64,000 bases of DNA, from the NCBI GenBank assembly GCA_007922225.1, contig ML679962.1, forward strand, positions 33,773,563 to 33,837,562. The letters run 5' to 3'. The stretch is from Emydura subglobosa. Lineage: Eukaryota > Chordata > Testudines > Chelidae. The position numbers were made by a program, and so were the translations under genes. Positions 1 through 13,137 of the stretch are shown here, one piece after another (position 1 is the first letter of the stretch; each line of letters opens with the position of its first letter). The notes below the pieces were generated by a model. It saw nothing but the letters and a program-made list of their open reading frames with translations, made no database searches and had not been told where the DNA came from.

Positions 1-1314
1 ACTTACCTCACGAGCCTATGAGTAGCAAATCAACCCTACGTATGGGTGTTTTCTCTTTAAGCATTCAGGGACTGATTCAAAGCCCACAGAAGTGAATCAA
101 AAGATTCCAGCTGATTTCAGTTGTCTTTGGATCAGACCCACAGCAAGTAAGGTGGATGGCTGTAGACACATAGTTTATTAATTGCCAAACAAAATTCTGA
201 GAACAGAACATTACAACAACGTGTGGCCCTGAAGTTTAGTACTTTGTGATTATTTCAGGGAGGGTAAAAAGGTCTAACTCTAAATTGAACTGGCAAAAAC
301 CTAATGTTCTGAGCATCTTCGCTACATTAGTTAATGTGTTTAAAAATAATTATCTTGTATTGCTTTCCATCTTCTTGTTGTTGCTATTGTATTTTAATTC
401 TGGAAGATGAGTAACAGTGTAACCTCAAACAAAGTGCTTTGAAAAATGCATGAAAGGTTCTGATTAGTGCCACCTTTATTTTAAATATTTAACAGAACAG
501 AGATTCTTGTAAGGAGAGCGATTTCTGCCCCTATACAAACAATATATCTGACAAAAGGCTGCCAGTCTAAAAATGCTGCTTTTCCATACAGGGATTTTGC
601 TTGGCTGATCTAATCTGATATTACCAGGTTGTAGTTTCTTATTGAAAATCCAGAACATAAATTCTGGCCATGCCTGTGCAGATGTGCAAGGCAGGAAAAG
701 GGAGCAGACAGGGAAATCCAGGACACTATGCAGAATGTGGTAGCTAAAGGGTTTTCTGCTATGGTGCATATGTCACTGGATGACACCATATCTAAAAGGA
801 ATGAGAGTGGGACAAAATCCAGACAGTATCTATGTTGCCATCCAGAGCATGCATGGACTAGCAATGCTTGCAACGAGAATGTAGCACATACAAAAAGGTG
901 CACCCCATAATGTGTTATGCACGCAACCTGACCTAGCGTGCTGCCTGTATCTTGCCCTAGCTCTGTGGCCTACATCACTTGAACTGGATCTATAAGGCAC
1001 CTTAGCTGCCCATGCATTGCTGTCTTAGCCTCCATTTGGTGGACAATGCCCAGGTGAGGTCCCTCCTGGTTAAGATCTCTGTATGTAACAGGGACATTCT
1101 TAAGATTTCCTCTATTTTCATGTAGCTATATCGTAGTGCAGACTACTGGAGTTCAAGATTCAGATTTATTGTTTTTTGCTGTATGTGTATCTTATTGGGT
1201 AAAAGCCCCTGACAATTCCTATTTTGGTGCTGCAAATCTGACTTTTTTAGATCAATACAGTATTATTCTTGTTTTAAAAAGTCAAATAAAAGTTATCTGT
1301 ACATTTTTAGGATT
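1..1314. other. Noncoding DNA, nothing recognised
   Basis: A/T-rich sequence with small open frames on both strands that are not like any family I know. No splice-bounded exon could be supported. Confidence 0.5.
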
Positions 1315-1794
1315 TTGAAGAAAGAAGTAGTTCAGGCTATTGCCCTCCAGACACACTCACTTCACAAAGAGATCTGTATTGTCCTATCACCAGAACATAA
1401 AGCTCCTTCCAGGGTTATGCCATTAGAACCTTCCCAGAGTGAAATATCAACAATACAAAGCTTACTGAGTGATTTGACATTACCAGCCTCCAGTGACTCT
1501 GTTGGATTTGGCTATAAAAACAGGTCTTGGTCTAACAGCAGTGCAGATCCCACAGACAGAATCCAAACACTTGACACTTGCATTTCTACTCTTTCAAAGT
1601 CAAATACACATTTGCAACAACATGAGGACTATTGTGTGTGCTCCAGGAGTTCTTCTCCAGCATCTGAAAGCACTGAAGCCTGCACATGTGAAGACAGAGA
1701 GACAAGCTCTCGTTCTGCTGACATAATTTTTTGCCCTATCCATATTACGAAGGACATAACTTCTTCTAGCAAAGGCTATCCTTGTGCCAATTAA
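1315..1794 (+). other. Unassigned open frame, Ser/Thr/Cys-rich
   Basis: A 160-codon run without a stop on the + strand. It has no ATG at its start; the first in-frame ATG is at 1417, leaving 126 codons. The translation is rich in Ser and Thr with several Cys near its C-terminal half (EDYCVCSRSSSPASES, EACTCEDRE). An AG with a weak pyrimidine tract precedes it (tttttag at about 1310). In another frame the first 75 nt read DFEERSSSGYCPPDTLTSQ, which looks as protein-like as the long frame. It might be an exon, a decayed gene or chance. I do not recognise it and assign no function. Confidence 0.25.
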
Positions 1795-1848
1795 TAATGG
1801 CGACCCAGCAATGGAGACAGAGGAATTGTTAAAGATATTTTTGTGAGG

Positions 1849-2355
1849 CTACGTCTCGCCTGATTCAAATATTGTCCCTCGTGTCGACTCATGTAAGATC
1901 AGAGGATCATCTTCATGAAGACAAAGCCATGCAAGTCTTTCTGTCTGCCTATGGACAAAGCTGATGCCAGAGGAAGTCCCAACGCAACTGTAATATTTCA
2001 GAAAGTCAGAGACCACATCTCCTACAGTAACCATGTCTTCTCCTGCCAGGAGGATGAAAAAGCTGAATGTGCCTCTTGCAACAAATAGAGCAGAAGATGA
2101 CAGGACTCTTTGCAGGTCCTTAGATTTCGTTGCTATGCCCAGAGCCTTCAGAAGCAGCCAAAAATCCTTGTTCCCAGTGCTGCCAGTTTTCACTATTGAC
2201 TGCCATTGTGAAACAGAGATGTAAGGAGTCAAAAGGCTCAGCGTCTGCACTTTCCTTGGCCTAAAATGTCCAGTACCCTGAATTACTGGCTGTGCACAAA
2301 CAGAAGTGAAGGGGAAAGCAGCTTGTGAACAAGCCCTTATGCCAAAGAACAACAA
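1849..2355 (-). other. Unassigned antisense open frame
   Basis: A 168-codon frame on the - strand with an ATG, 54 nt past the previous frame and on the opposite strand. It has a hydrophobic segment (ALFVARGTFSFFILLAGED). The + strand of the same DNA also has short protein-like pieces in mixed frames (HVFSCQEDEKAECASCNK). No family is recognised. It could be an old pseudogene, a mobile-element remnant or chance. Confidence 0.2.
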
Positions 2356-4373
2356 AACCGCCTCTCCTCAGCATGCCGCCAAAAACTCCTTGCTGTTGTA
2401 CTCTCCTGACTTGCATACTAGTTCCTTCTGGGCCTAATGTCAGGCAGAGAGGCAAATAGGCGTTCCATCAAATTCTCAAGCTGTAAGGGAAAACGGACCT
2501 CTTTCTGGAAAGTGGGTGTATCTACTTCAGTCAATCTTTGCTTGCCCTTCACTATTGCAGTAAGGAATGAAGGAAATAATACCCCAAGCTGTATCCCAAA
2601 TGGACAAGAAAAGACTGAGAGACACATAATAAACCAAGATAAATGACCACTCTGGAACCTGAGGGACTGTAAAAATGGACAGGCAAAAACAGACTGTTGC
2701 CTTGTTCATAACCAATGTATGCAGCAGCTAAAGATGATTGTGTGGATTGTAGCCGTGTCTGAAGGATGCTCCCTTAGAATATTTTTCAGATTTCTGAGGA
2801 AGGGTAATACGAAAAACATATAGAAGTTGTGAAAACTTTCATTTTAAACATCCAAATACAAATCTCGTGGTGCTTTAGGGCTGATTGTAGTCAGAGTCAA
2901 TATGAGAAAATAAAAAGAGGTTCCTGATAGCTGTGATTGCTAGTTGCAATAATACCTAAGCATATGATTTGAGTCTGAGTGAAAGTGAGATTGTCCCTGG
3001 GCATCAGGGGACATATAAATGTAACCTGGGGAACTGGGTCAGCAGAGGCTGGATATGAGGGAGAGTGAAGCCTTGATTCTGCAAAGCATTTCAGCTTATC
3101 TTTAAACACACATACTTAACTCCCATTGAAGTTAACGCACCTGCTGAAGCGCTTTGCCGAGTCAGGGGCCAGAATCATGTAAAAGCAGGATTAATAGAAG
3201 AGGTTCTTGTATATGTATTATCGAAGATCTCAGATATTCGAAGCCCATATCTAACTGTAACACAGACCTGTCTACCATAGTGATGAGAGATTCAGGAGAT
3301 GTTCTGAGATGTGAGAGGATACCACGTTATTCATACTGTCTAATCCAAACATATCTAAAGGGAATGGATCTTGAGCTCTCAGCCTGTCTGTATTGACGTG
3401 GTTTTCCCTACAATAATCCCAGTACCACTTTCACTCTTGCCCTAGTCCCGCTATAGCCAATCCCATACTGATTTCTGTGGACCCATTCTCAAGAAACTTT
3501 CTCTCATTGCAATTTTCCCTCCGCGAGGGATTTTTTTTTTCTCTGCAATTCTTAGATTGCTTATCCTTTAGGTGTTGCTTGATTTCTGAGAGAATTAATA
3601 TTACTGTTTATATAATATGGGTTATAGGCTCACCAATTGATCTGATCAGAAGATAAGGTTCTTGTCCCAGAATCAGTCTCCACAGAGTCGTGCAACAACC
3701 CTCAGGATATATGACAAGGACAGTCACGCTGAGAACAAAATACAGCCTTCAAGACTTTCATTGACATAAATGGAATAGTAATCAAATGAAATAGTAATCA
3801 GTCAGAAGTAAAAAGGAAATAACATTGTTCTACAGGTACATGTGATATTTACTATAAAACTTCCTAGATTAACATACTCTCACCCTTCCTCAATAATCTG
3901 GGGAGGAGACAGCTGCGTCTCTAGCACGCCAAAAGAGTCTGATGCTCCCAGCTCCTCAATGGGTGAGTGGAAGATTTAAAACTTAGTTTCTCTTGGGTCT
4001 TTCTATAGCTTCTCCTAACCTAAAACCTAACCTAAGGACTAAACCAATAAACATGGTGGGTTGCCCTTTATAGAGCCTGAACACTCTGTGCCCACCTTCC
4101 AGCTCCAAACTTAATTTCCTCACCCACATAATATTGGGGGATGCTTGCTCCATAGGCTGGCATGTTCATACCTATTAATGACAATTTGCTCCTTCTCACC
4201 TCTGTTATTTCTGGCCTAATTGGTCTGATGTTAGTGATTACCATGTTTTCACTGGTGTACCTGTGAAGTTTATGGAGGCAAGCGGTAAGCCATCTCTCCG
4301 AGCCAAAGATCTAACTTGCTTTAGCTCACCTTCCCTTATCTAGGCTAAAGGCCACAAACCTATGTATGCCACC
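2356..4373. other. Noncoding DNA
   Basis: No gene supported. One palindromic repeat copy lies at 3070-3170. Short near-duplicate 'gaaatagtaatca' units occur at about 3770-3800. The stretch ends at the assembly gap. Confidence 0.5.
3070..3170. repeat. Short palindromic interspersed repeat
   Basis: Ends resemble an inverted pair (CCTTGATTCTGCAAAGC ... GCTTTGCCGAGTCAGGGG) around a centre ACTCCCATTGAAGTTAACG. This is the general layout of a MITE-like family with 'GGCCTGATCCTGCAAAG' ends that I know from turtle DNA. Confidence 0.6.
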
Positions 4374-4773
4374 NNNNNNNNNNNNNNNNNNNNNNNNNNN
4401 NNNNNNNNNNNNNNNNNNNNNNNNNNNNNNNNNNNNNNNNNNNNNNNNNNNNNNNNNNNNNNNNNNNNNNNNNNNNNNNNNNNNNNNNNNNNNNNNNNNN
4501 NNNNNNNNNNNNNNNNNNNNNNNNNNNNNNNNNNNNNNNNNNNNNNNNNNNNNNNNNNNNNNNNNNNNNNNNNNNNNNNNNNNNNNNNNNNNNNNNNNNN
4601 NNNNNNNNNNNNNNNNNNNNNNNNNNNNNNNNNNNNNNNNNNNNNNNNNNNNNNNNNNNNNNNNNNNNNNNNNNNNNNNNNNNNNNNNNNNNNNNNNNNN
4701 NNNNNNNNNNNNNNNNNNNNNNNNNNNNNNNNNNNNNNNNNNNNNNNNNNNNNNNNNNNNNNNNNNNNNNNNN
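4374..4773. other. Assembly gap (400 N)
   Basis: Exactly 400 N. Open frames that cross it are not meaningful. Confidence 0.99.
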
Positions 4774-7541
4774 CCCCCGAAATGCTGCTGGTAAAGTAGC
4801 AGGCTAGATGGGAACAGATTGGCAAGCACATAATTCCTCCTGGTTGTGATGGTTATTTCTGCACTATCTGGCGTTTCATTGTCCGGGCCATCCCTTTCTT
4901 TTGTTCCTCCTCTCACCCCTACGCGGTCCCCTGGAGTGGGCACTAGCACTGAATACAAAGGCTGAATGGGGGGGACTTGTCTGCATCGCTCTGAGGATGT
5001 GACTGCGGGCATCCCAGGGCGCAGGGAAGGCGGGACCAAGGCAAGGGCATGATGTGTGCCCACGCTCTGGGCCCACTTTACAGGGCAGGCGAAGGAGCTG
5101 ATGGGGTCCAGAATGGGAAACCTGCCTTAAGCAACCTCCCCAATGCACCCGTAAAGAATCAGTTTCCGAGTAGTGGAGGAATTTAAAGCTCAAAGAAAAT
5201 TGTACCAGGAACCTTGGAGGTGATTTACAATGGTCCTAATTTAATAAGGGTAATTTACCTTTTGGAGGTAGCCCTGAGCGTACATTATACTGTTTATCAG
5301 GTGGTGATTGTAAGGGGGCGGGGGGTCATCGTCCCTCTCTGACCTCCTCTCTGGGAGGAAGGTCAGGCCCCCTGGCTACAGCGCTTCTGTGGGGACTATT
5401 TCACAGGTGGGAAATTAGTATTCAAGAGGTCCGGCCCTCCAGCAAGGGTGGGTAGACAAGCAGTCCAGGCCCTCAGGCCAGGCAGGGTAATTAAACAGGG
5501 AGTGAGCACCTCAAGGGTGGGGTGAGCAGCAGAAGAGGGGGTAGAGGGAGCCAGCCCCACCCTACTCCAGCGGGTCCCAGCCCAGGGCCCCCACAGTTCC
5601 ACCACAAGTCAGTGGGGCTCTAGCTGAAATGCGCTGATGTGGTATCAGGCCACAGCAAAACCAGACTATTGTCTGGTTCCGCTGGGCTATTTTCTCCTCC
5701 CTGGAGTACCTGAGCCTCCGGGTCATCATCCACCACCCCAGGGTAAACAGCGAATGGTAACCCCAACAGCTCCATGGTGTCCCAAGAGGCCATCAGCTCT
5801 TCAGTGGTCAGGCACCAGTGACAGAGGAGAAACTCCTTCTGCTCCAACAGCGCCAGCCCAACTCGCCTTTTATACTTCCTGTCCTGCCCATCTGCTTCCC
5901 TCAGTGTGGTTTCCTGGTTCCACCCACCAGAGGATGGGCAGAGGTTTCTTCCTGTCCTCTCTGAGGGAGGCCACACCCCCTCGCAACAGTTTTCTAGGAA
6001 CGCTGGACAAGGATGTGGCAGGGGCACTGCTTGTAATACCAGGCAGTGGTTTGCATGGGGAAAGAAAAGCTGAGGTTTCAAAGGTTTTGCAGCAGAACCT
6101 CTAGTATACCCTTGTGCTTGCACCCAAAGGGAACAGGGGTTACATTTCCATGAAATGTAAAACCAGAGTGCTGGACTCAAAAGTGATCAAGTTTGGAACC
6201 AATTCACTAAAATACCGAATAAGGCTGGAGCATATTAGCCTCTGCAAGCTGTTAGACCATGTAGTTTCTTGCAACAGCTGTTCCTTGCTGCAGACTACAA
6301 ATATATTATTAATTACGCTCCGAAGTTGTGGGCAATTGGATTGTAATTCTACTGGTGATGTGAAAAAGTCCTGAACTGGACACTATTTAAATCTCTATGG
6401 AAGAAAATTTCTGACTAGCTAACCATTTAAAATACCTGAAGTAAAGATCTGTTCAGGGTCTAGGGTGTTTTTTTTATAGTTTACTCATCAGGGAAACATT
6501 TTGATGCTATGTTTAGATGATAACTCTTCTTGCATATCCTGAATCTTTGCTTATCTTTGACAGGATTTCCATTGTTTTCTTGATTTGGAACCCAATAAAA
6601 GCTGTTTAGCTGGCTAGAAGTTCTGCGTAGCTACTTTATGTTTTTAGCATTAGCATTAGATTGTCCTAGAAGGATAAGAAAAAATACCAAGTGAACTTTG
6701 CTAAAGAGATGTTATGGCTTAAAGACTTATAAATCCATTCAGAAAAAAATATTAGAAATTTGTAGTTACAGAATAAAACATTCGAAAAACAAGAAATACT
6801 AAATTAATGTTCCAGCGGAGGTTAGGGCGGGTGGCTGGAAATGTCAGTGTAGAAATGTATGGCAAAGGGTCTGTGAAGAATCTGAACTCTGACCCAATAT
6901 GCCCGCCTTCTATTGGAATTTATGATTTACTTGTTTACATGGGCATCTGACATGGTAACATGATGGGCTAAATGTTGTATTGTGTGGGTTGCGTGAACTT
7001 TAAGAAGCATTGTGTGTGTGTATCGTCTTTTTTTTTTTTTTTTAGGTGAATTGGGCTGACATTTTGGGGTGTTACAACCCCTGCATATATGAGAGGTCTG
7101 ATGTAGATTTTGCTGCTGTGTTTATAGCAATGGAGTTGATGAGGAAGAGGCCTATTTCTGGAATAAGTAGTGAGGATGACAGATGACATGTTCCTGCGGG
7201 GGGAGGGGTTTCCACGGTCAATGTTCAAGTGGCTGTTTCTTGGTGAGTGGCCTGTGTGCTGGGGGGTGGGGGGGGGAGATGATATGGTGGGTGTACATTT
7301 TCAATATGGGTTTGAGAGGTTGGTTGATTTTGCGAATGCAGATTAGGTATTCTTTGCTTTCAGTTTGGTGGCTCCTGGCTCATTTTTCAGTGGTCACTGG
7401 ACCTCTGCTTAAGAGAAGAAACTTAGCGAGGCAGTTGTAGGACAAAGCTGCTTAGTTTAATACACACAGTTACAAAATGTGGACAAATACCAGAAGAGAC
7501 GTTCTGGAGGTTCTCTGACCTATTACCCAGCTGCCATCTCT
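4774..7541. other. Noncoding DNA with a GC-richer block
   Basis: No exon recognised. 4774-6100 is GC-rich and partly looks like an interspersed repeat (see 5370-6060). 6100-7541 is A/T-rich with T and G runs (7027-7043 T; 7260-7276 G). Confidence 0.5.
5370..6060. repeat. Possible unclassified interspersed repeat
   Basis: The text 'ttttatacttcctgtcc', 'gggtaattaaacagggagtg' and 'ggaggccacacccc' recalls a GC-rich turtle repeat about this length with a TATA-like box, possibly an LTR. I see no clear terminal repeats or target-site duplication, so class and ends are uncertain. Confidence 0.3.
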
Positions 7542-7686
7542 GGGCCTGATTCACCATTGTCATGCACCTTGGGTGGCCATTTACATCCATGTAAAGAGGA
7601 TGTGAAATGCTTCCAAATTAGAGCCGTAATATTTTGCATTTACTATACACCACTATAAATTAATACAAAAGGTGCAGAAAGGGCAG
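7542..7686. repeat. Palindromic interspersed repeat, decayed
   Basis: Starts GGGCCTGATTCACCATTGTC, a typical end of the GGCCTGATTC family, and has a loose inverted core around 'tttacatccatgtaaa'. The right end is poorly preserved. Confidence 0.4.
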
Positions 7687-10600
7687 CGTTAATGGTCTCT
7701 TCAGTCCAAACTGTTTGCACATACTCAGAAAGATTCCAGAGCAACCTCTGCAGGTGAGGCAGGGACGCTAAACATACACCTATGTAGGGCTCAGATTGAT
7801 CCAAGTTTTAAAGGGATGTTAATTTATAGTTTCAGGGTGGGTGTGATTACAGGGTCAGAGTTGAGGTTGTTTAGCAGGACCTCAACTTCATTTCCGTACA
7901 CTAAAACGTATCTTCATTATTTCATAGGATTATTTTTTTAAAATAAGTCTTTCACTTTGTCATATTAAAAGTGTAAAATACTTGTCTGCTCCTAATACCT
8001 TGGTTCTTAAGACTTAAAAAAAATGAAATTTACTTCTTGTCACCTATGGTGTTTTACACTCAGAACTTCATTCTGCTTTGCCAATGAAACTAAATCAGTG
8101 AGTTATGCCTTCTAATTCTTCTTCAGTTGTACAAGGCTGCAGTGTTTGCATTGTAAAGGTTAGTGCCTATAAACATAGCACAAAAATAAGCTTTCATTTG
8201 ACTTAAAACAACAAAAACAATTTCTGTTTTCTGAGGGGTTTATTTTTTGCATGTCTCTAATTCTGGGTAGGGTTGGCAAAATTCAGTTTTTTTTTGATGG
8301 ATAATATCAATGTTGATTTACATTTTCACAGTTGTGTGAAATTATAGATTAAGCTTTTTTTCAGTTTTTATCAATTTGCATTTTTACAGTAGCAGGAAAT
8401 TAAAGGGGTCAGACAAGTTATGTGATGAGTAGAAACTGAGATTCAAAAAGTTAAAAGTTTATAGCTGTTAAAACACAAATTGTCAGCAATTCAACATCAC
8501 ATGTCAAAATATACAAAGAAAATATCCTTAAATCAAACTAACAATTTCTCAAGCAGCATTTTTCTTAATTTGCCCATCTGTAAATTTCCATTATCATTGG
8601 TGAAACTGACGTTTACTGACACAAATCTAATCCTTCCAAGCCTAATTATGGATCAGAAAGCATGAGTGTTCTTAAATGTTGCTAATCTGTGTCCAGACTT
8701 TGGTCACTACTAAACTCTGTCACCCTTTCTCATCTGTAAGAGCAGTTAGCTATCGATGGTTCCAGTAGCATGGATGTACAGCTTAATTTACAGTAGTTGC
8801 AAAGGGGACAACCAATAGGTCTGATAAGTATGGCTCCTCTCCAAATAGCAAGACCTTCACAATACCACATAAGGTGCGTTGAGATTTCATTGTGAGCTCA
8901 TTGCTGTACTTTGTAATTGCTCACTTTTCTTGTGCAGCAGTAATTGAGCTGAGCCCAGAGTCTTAACGTTATTGTGGTAGACTGTGTTAGTTTATTTGGG
9001 AGTGTAATTTCAAGCACAGTGCAGAGCTAACAGAAATGCTTGGGATTAAAGAGGGGTTTATACTGGTAATTCAATACATGTGTATTGTAGGACAACTGAA
9101 AAACTTCTGGAGGCCCAGTTTTATCTCTCAGCTATAGGTCACTTGGTTAGAAGTATAAAATTGTTCAAAAGATGTTGCTGTAGAATCACTGGACTTAATT
9201 ATGTTTGCGATGGAGTTGTGCACTCTATTTGAGGCATTGGATCTGACTAAGGTTTTGACTGAAGTGTGGCCATAACTCAGCAGTTCTGAAAACAATAATG
9301 GCTGGGCTGCGTATTTTTGTCATCTACCTTGTATTTATGCTTGAGACATTGGCTTATTGTGCAATAGAAAACACGGTTAGTGGTCACCATTGACATTCCA
9401 GAACTGTGGCGGCAAAGCTGGTTGAAATGCATCGAGTCATCTACCAGACCTTGACTTGAATTTAACTGTGTCTTGTGCCAAATCTAGGAATACTTCTTAC
9501 GTCTCCGCTGGCTCAACACTTTTTTGTTCAGCCGTGTCAGGAAATCTTCTGCTGGAAGAAGTGTCATATCTGCAGCACCTGAATTCAGCTGGAAGCATTA
9601 TTTTCAGGTGGCTTTTTTATGTAGTTAGTTGGGCTTTATGGAATATTCAGGCCAGTTATGATGCTTTTTTGTTTTTCCTTTTTTTCCCCCGGTGTTTGCT
9701 TTATACTGCAGTTCTGAAGTGCAAAGGCTTCTTTTAAGTATGAGTGTTGGAGATGGATGGGTGTGTTCAGATGACTTTTGCACATCTTCATTTGTCTAGT
9801 TAGCAATTTATAGCCAATGAATATTGTATACCACGATTAAGCATTCTTTTGCTCCTCTATGGGCCAAACAAAAAGTTAAAATTTCTAGTTTATTAACAAT
9901 ACTTAAGATATTTTTTAAAAATCCCATCCTCCTCTCCCCTCCTGTCCCTCCCTCCATGCCTGAAAAATACACTCTGTGTGACATCCTCCAGGGATACTGA
10001 GATTCCCTATCCTTAAGGACAGACTGTAATCTCTCCGATAGAGTGAATTTTTCATGAATGCAATGTGTTAAATTTTTATAAGGCAATCTTATCATGGTCT
10101 CGATTTTAGTGCTTGAATTTAGACAGTGTTAGCCACAGCACTGGTAGTTGCCTCAGCTTGCATGCAACCTACAGTCTGAAATAACTGGAAGTTTCCCGTA
10201 AAACACAAGGGGGAAAAAGAATTATTGAAAAACCTGGAATGGAATTTTCTCTGATCCGCTTGGCTAGGGGCTCAGAAACTTGCTGGATACCTACCGGCTG
10301 GAAGCTAAACGAACTAGAGGCAGGTTTGAAAGATAAAGGTAGGAGAGGCCCGGCCACTGGGTCCAAGGGCAGTGCAGTGGTGAGACACCTGTCACCACCA
10401 GGTGTTGGGGAAGGGTCTGGAGTCGGGAGTTTCTGCCAGGAATTTGTCCCTGAACTCTGATCATCGGGACCTTCTCCATCAGTCTCTGGCTTGATGTTGA
10501 ATCAGTCTCTGGCTAGAAGGTGTGAGTCAAATTCAAAGCTCCACCACTACTGCCAGGTGCTGACAGGATGAAGACGCTTTCTCTCTTCTCTCCCGGTCCT

Positions 10601-11506
10601 CCCCCACAGCATCCAAAAAGCTGTGTTGGAGAAGAGGTGGAGAGTGGAGACCAAATTCCTGGCTGCTGCTGTGCTGGGGGGTGAGGGGGAAAGTCTCTAT
10701 TCTAAGCCTTTCCCAGCCTTCTTTCCTTTTGGGTCGTCCTACACGATGAGTAATTCCTAGAGTTGCTTCTGCTACTATTTTCCGCATTGTCAAGTGGTAG
10801 CAGCATGAAATGGATTCTCTTGAGTCCCAGGATTCTGACTGGCAGCAGTGCGAGTGGCTGGAGTCTTGCTAGTTTCCTCTGCTGCTGCTGCTTGGCTAAG
10901 CGATGAGCAGTGGGCGAGGCCCTGGAACGGTGCGTGCAGGCTCAGGAAGGCGGCACGGCCATAAGGGATAGAAACACTGGAGAATAAAAACCTAGGGCTA
11001 TATTGTTCTTCTAAGTTCTGGGAGCAGCTGCAGCCAGATGGAATCCCCGTTAAGGAGTGAAGAGGGTAGCCAGAGACGGCGTGGAGGCACAGGGCGTCTG
11101 CCTGGGTGTGCCTAGTGTCTCCGGGATCCCAGGGGATCTACTGGATTTGGAGGCAGGTCCTATAGTCTATTCCTTAGCGGGAGCAACCTCTCTACAAAGA
11201 GATCTTCAGAGAAACGTCTTCTCCCAGGACCCCATCCTGTGCGTTCTGGAAACATTGGTCTCTTAAGAGACTTGAACGTCATGGCAACAGCACTGCGGAA
11301 AAATTGAATACCCCTATTAAAATGGGAGGAAGAATGTCTGACACGAGGATAAAGCTGCTCTGACAGATGCTGTCATTTCTCAACTGGATGGTTTCTGCCC
11401 AGAGGCTCATAAGTGCCAGTGAATATTAAAAAAAAACCCATGTTAATATGCACCTCACAGCTTATACATAATGTGTTTCTTGCCTTATCAACACTGAGTC
11501 TATGTC
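7687..11506. other. Noncoding DNA, nothing recognised
   Basis: No exon, RNA gene or repeat family could be assigned. A 23-nt direct repeat (cagtctctggct...) occurs at about 10480-10516. Confidence 0.45.
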
Positions 11507-11625
11507 TTCACTGACAGCGGCAAATTTGCCGCCGTCAGATCGACTTACCTGAATCGACTGAGTGGTCAGTGAAGACCCGCTCAGTTGATCCAGAAATCGA
11601 CGTATGAAGACCACCTCCTCAAGTG
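11507..11625. repeat. DNA-transposon fragment ('tctatgtcttcactgac' family)
   Basis: The sequence 'tctatgtcttcactgac' followed by TCGACTTAC/TCGACTGAG motifs and 'gtggcgtagcgctgcc' is like the inverted-repeat elements at 12523 and 21721. Only part of one element seems present. Confidence 0.4.
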
Positions 11626-11939
11626 GCGTAGCGCTGCCTGGATGGGAATGCAAATAGTAAATAGGCCTTGACGCATAGCCCGAAGGTCCGCAGACTTGGG
11701 CTAATTTGCGCTCAGGCAAGAGCAGAGCTCTTTTAAGTTTCTGCTGTCCTTCAGGTTAAAAGCCCATTGTCTGCACCAGGCAATATATTATGGTCTAACA
11801 AAAGCAGGGTTTTTTTGAATGCCATGATAATGAATGTCCAGGAGTGCTGCACTAGTGGTTATCTGACATGGTGCATGTCTTGCTCACCTTCAGCTGTCTG
11901 TCTTTTTATTGCCTTCTGATACTCTATGGTTTGTCTTTC

Positions 11940-12001
11940 TTCCAATTTTCTCACCTCCTTCCCCTCACTCCCTTCTCACCTCCTCCCCCTCACTCCCTTC
12001 T
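11940..12001 (+). repeat. Two-copy pyrimidine tandem repeat
   Basis: Two near-identical units of about 24-25 nt, 'ctcacctccttcccctcact' and 'ctcacctcctccccctcact', each followed by cccttct. Confidence 0.75.
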
Positions 12002-12122
12002 GCTTTCTATGTGCATGCAGCAGATGGCATTTTCCTGAAACCCTGATGTGTGAAGCACAGCCAGGCTGGTTTCTAGTAAATTTCCCTGCACATCATTAAA
12101 TTTGTCTGCATTAAGAAGTGAA

Positions 12123-12170
12123 GGGGGGAGGGGAGGGAGAGAGAGAGAGAGAGAAAAAAATATATATATT
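12123..12170 (+). repeat. Low-complexity GGGA/GA/TA tract
   Basis: Purine run changing from gggga to (GA)n, then A7, then (TA)n. Confidence 0.9.
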
Positions 12171-12522
12171 AGGGATCCCTTTAAAAATAAAGGCAGCAGG
12201 GCACTCCGGGATGTGCATTATTGCACCATGATATGATTTCTTGGGTAGCTGAAGGTAGGAAAGCAGATCCCCCTAGGAATGCAATGATGGCAAAGCAGGG
12301 TAGGGCATGCACTACTTTATTGCTTCTTGGAGATGCAGCTTTAGGCAAGTTGAGGTGGGAGACAAGGTAAATCTGTACTTCAGGTAAAGGTAAACATTCC
12401 CAGTCAGGGTATCTGAAGGTAAACACATGCAATTGAATACCTGTGCTGTGGTCATTTATGGCCTGTTTGTTTTTAGGAGCCTGTAAAAACCAATCTGTAG
12501 TTAAAAGAGTTAATCTCCACTA

Positions 12523-12800
12523 AGCCCTGGTCTACACTACAAACTTATGTTGCTATAATCAGGGATGTCGAAAATTCACACTGCTGAGTGACGCAAGTAT
12601 ATTGACCAAACTCCTGGTGTAGGCAGCGCTACGTGGACAGGAGGGCTTCTCCCATGGACATAGCTACTGCCACTCAGGGAGGTGAAGTACCTATGCCAAC
12701 TGGAGAAGCTCTCCCATCAGCATGGGTAGTGTCTTCACGAAGCGCTACAGTGACACAGCTGCACCCGCCACTGCAGCGCTGTAAGTGTAAGACAAGCCCT
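12523..12800. mobile_element. Inverted-repeat DNA transposon (nonautonomous, turtle-type)
   Basis: Left end AGCCCTGGTCTACACTAC, right end GTAAGTGTAAGACAAGCCCT (its complement reads AGGGCTTGTCTTACACTTAC). The interior has 'gagtgacgcaagtat', 'gcagcgctacg', 'ggagaagctctcccatcag' and 'gaagcgctacag', shared with the copy at 21721-21999. No coding capacity. Confidence 0.8.
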
Positions 12801-13041
12801 TGTTCTTACGCCTTGGCTTCACGCTCTCCTAATTCTCAACTAAAAACCAAACCAAAATTCAGGTAACTGTTATTTATACACCAGCTGAACATTGCAACTT
12901 CAAACTTTGCCTGTGGCAGAGGAGAATAACTTTTAACCTGGCATTATAATACTTGGTTTTTATGTATCTGCAGTAAATGTTGTTATAGGGTTTTAATTTA
13001 ATTATTTCTTCTGCTGGCGTGGATATACATAACTCTAGATT

Positions 13042-13137
13042 GGGCCTGACTCTGCAGTCCTTATGCAAGCCAAATACACATTGACTTCGGTGGTTCTCTT
13101 CCTGGAGCAGAGAATGTTGTTGTATTTGGCTCTAGGC
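13042..13137. repeat. Short palindromic interspersed repeat
   Basis: Starts GGGCCTGACTCTGCAGTCCT; the middle 'acattgacttcggtgg' is the decayed CATTGACTTCAATGG core; the right end is 'gtatttggctctaggcc'. Confidence 0.6.

Noticed and set aside
4326..5063. Long open frames on both strands at 4.3-5.1 kb
   Set aside because: They cross the 400-N gap; most of the translation is unknown residues.
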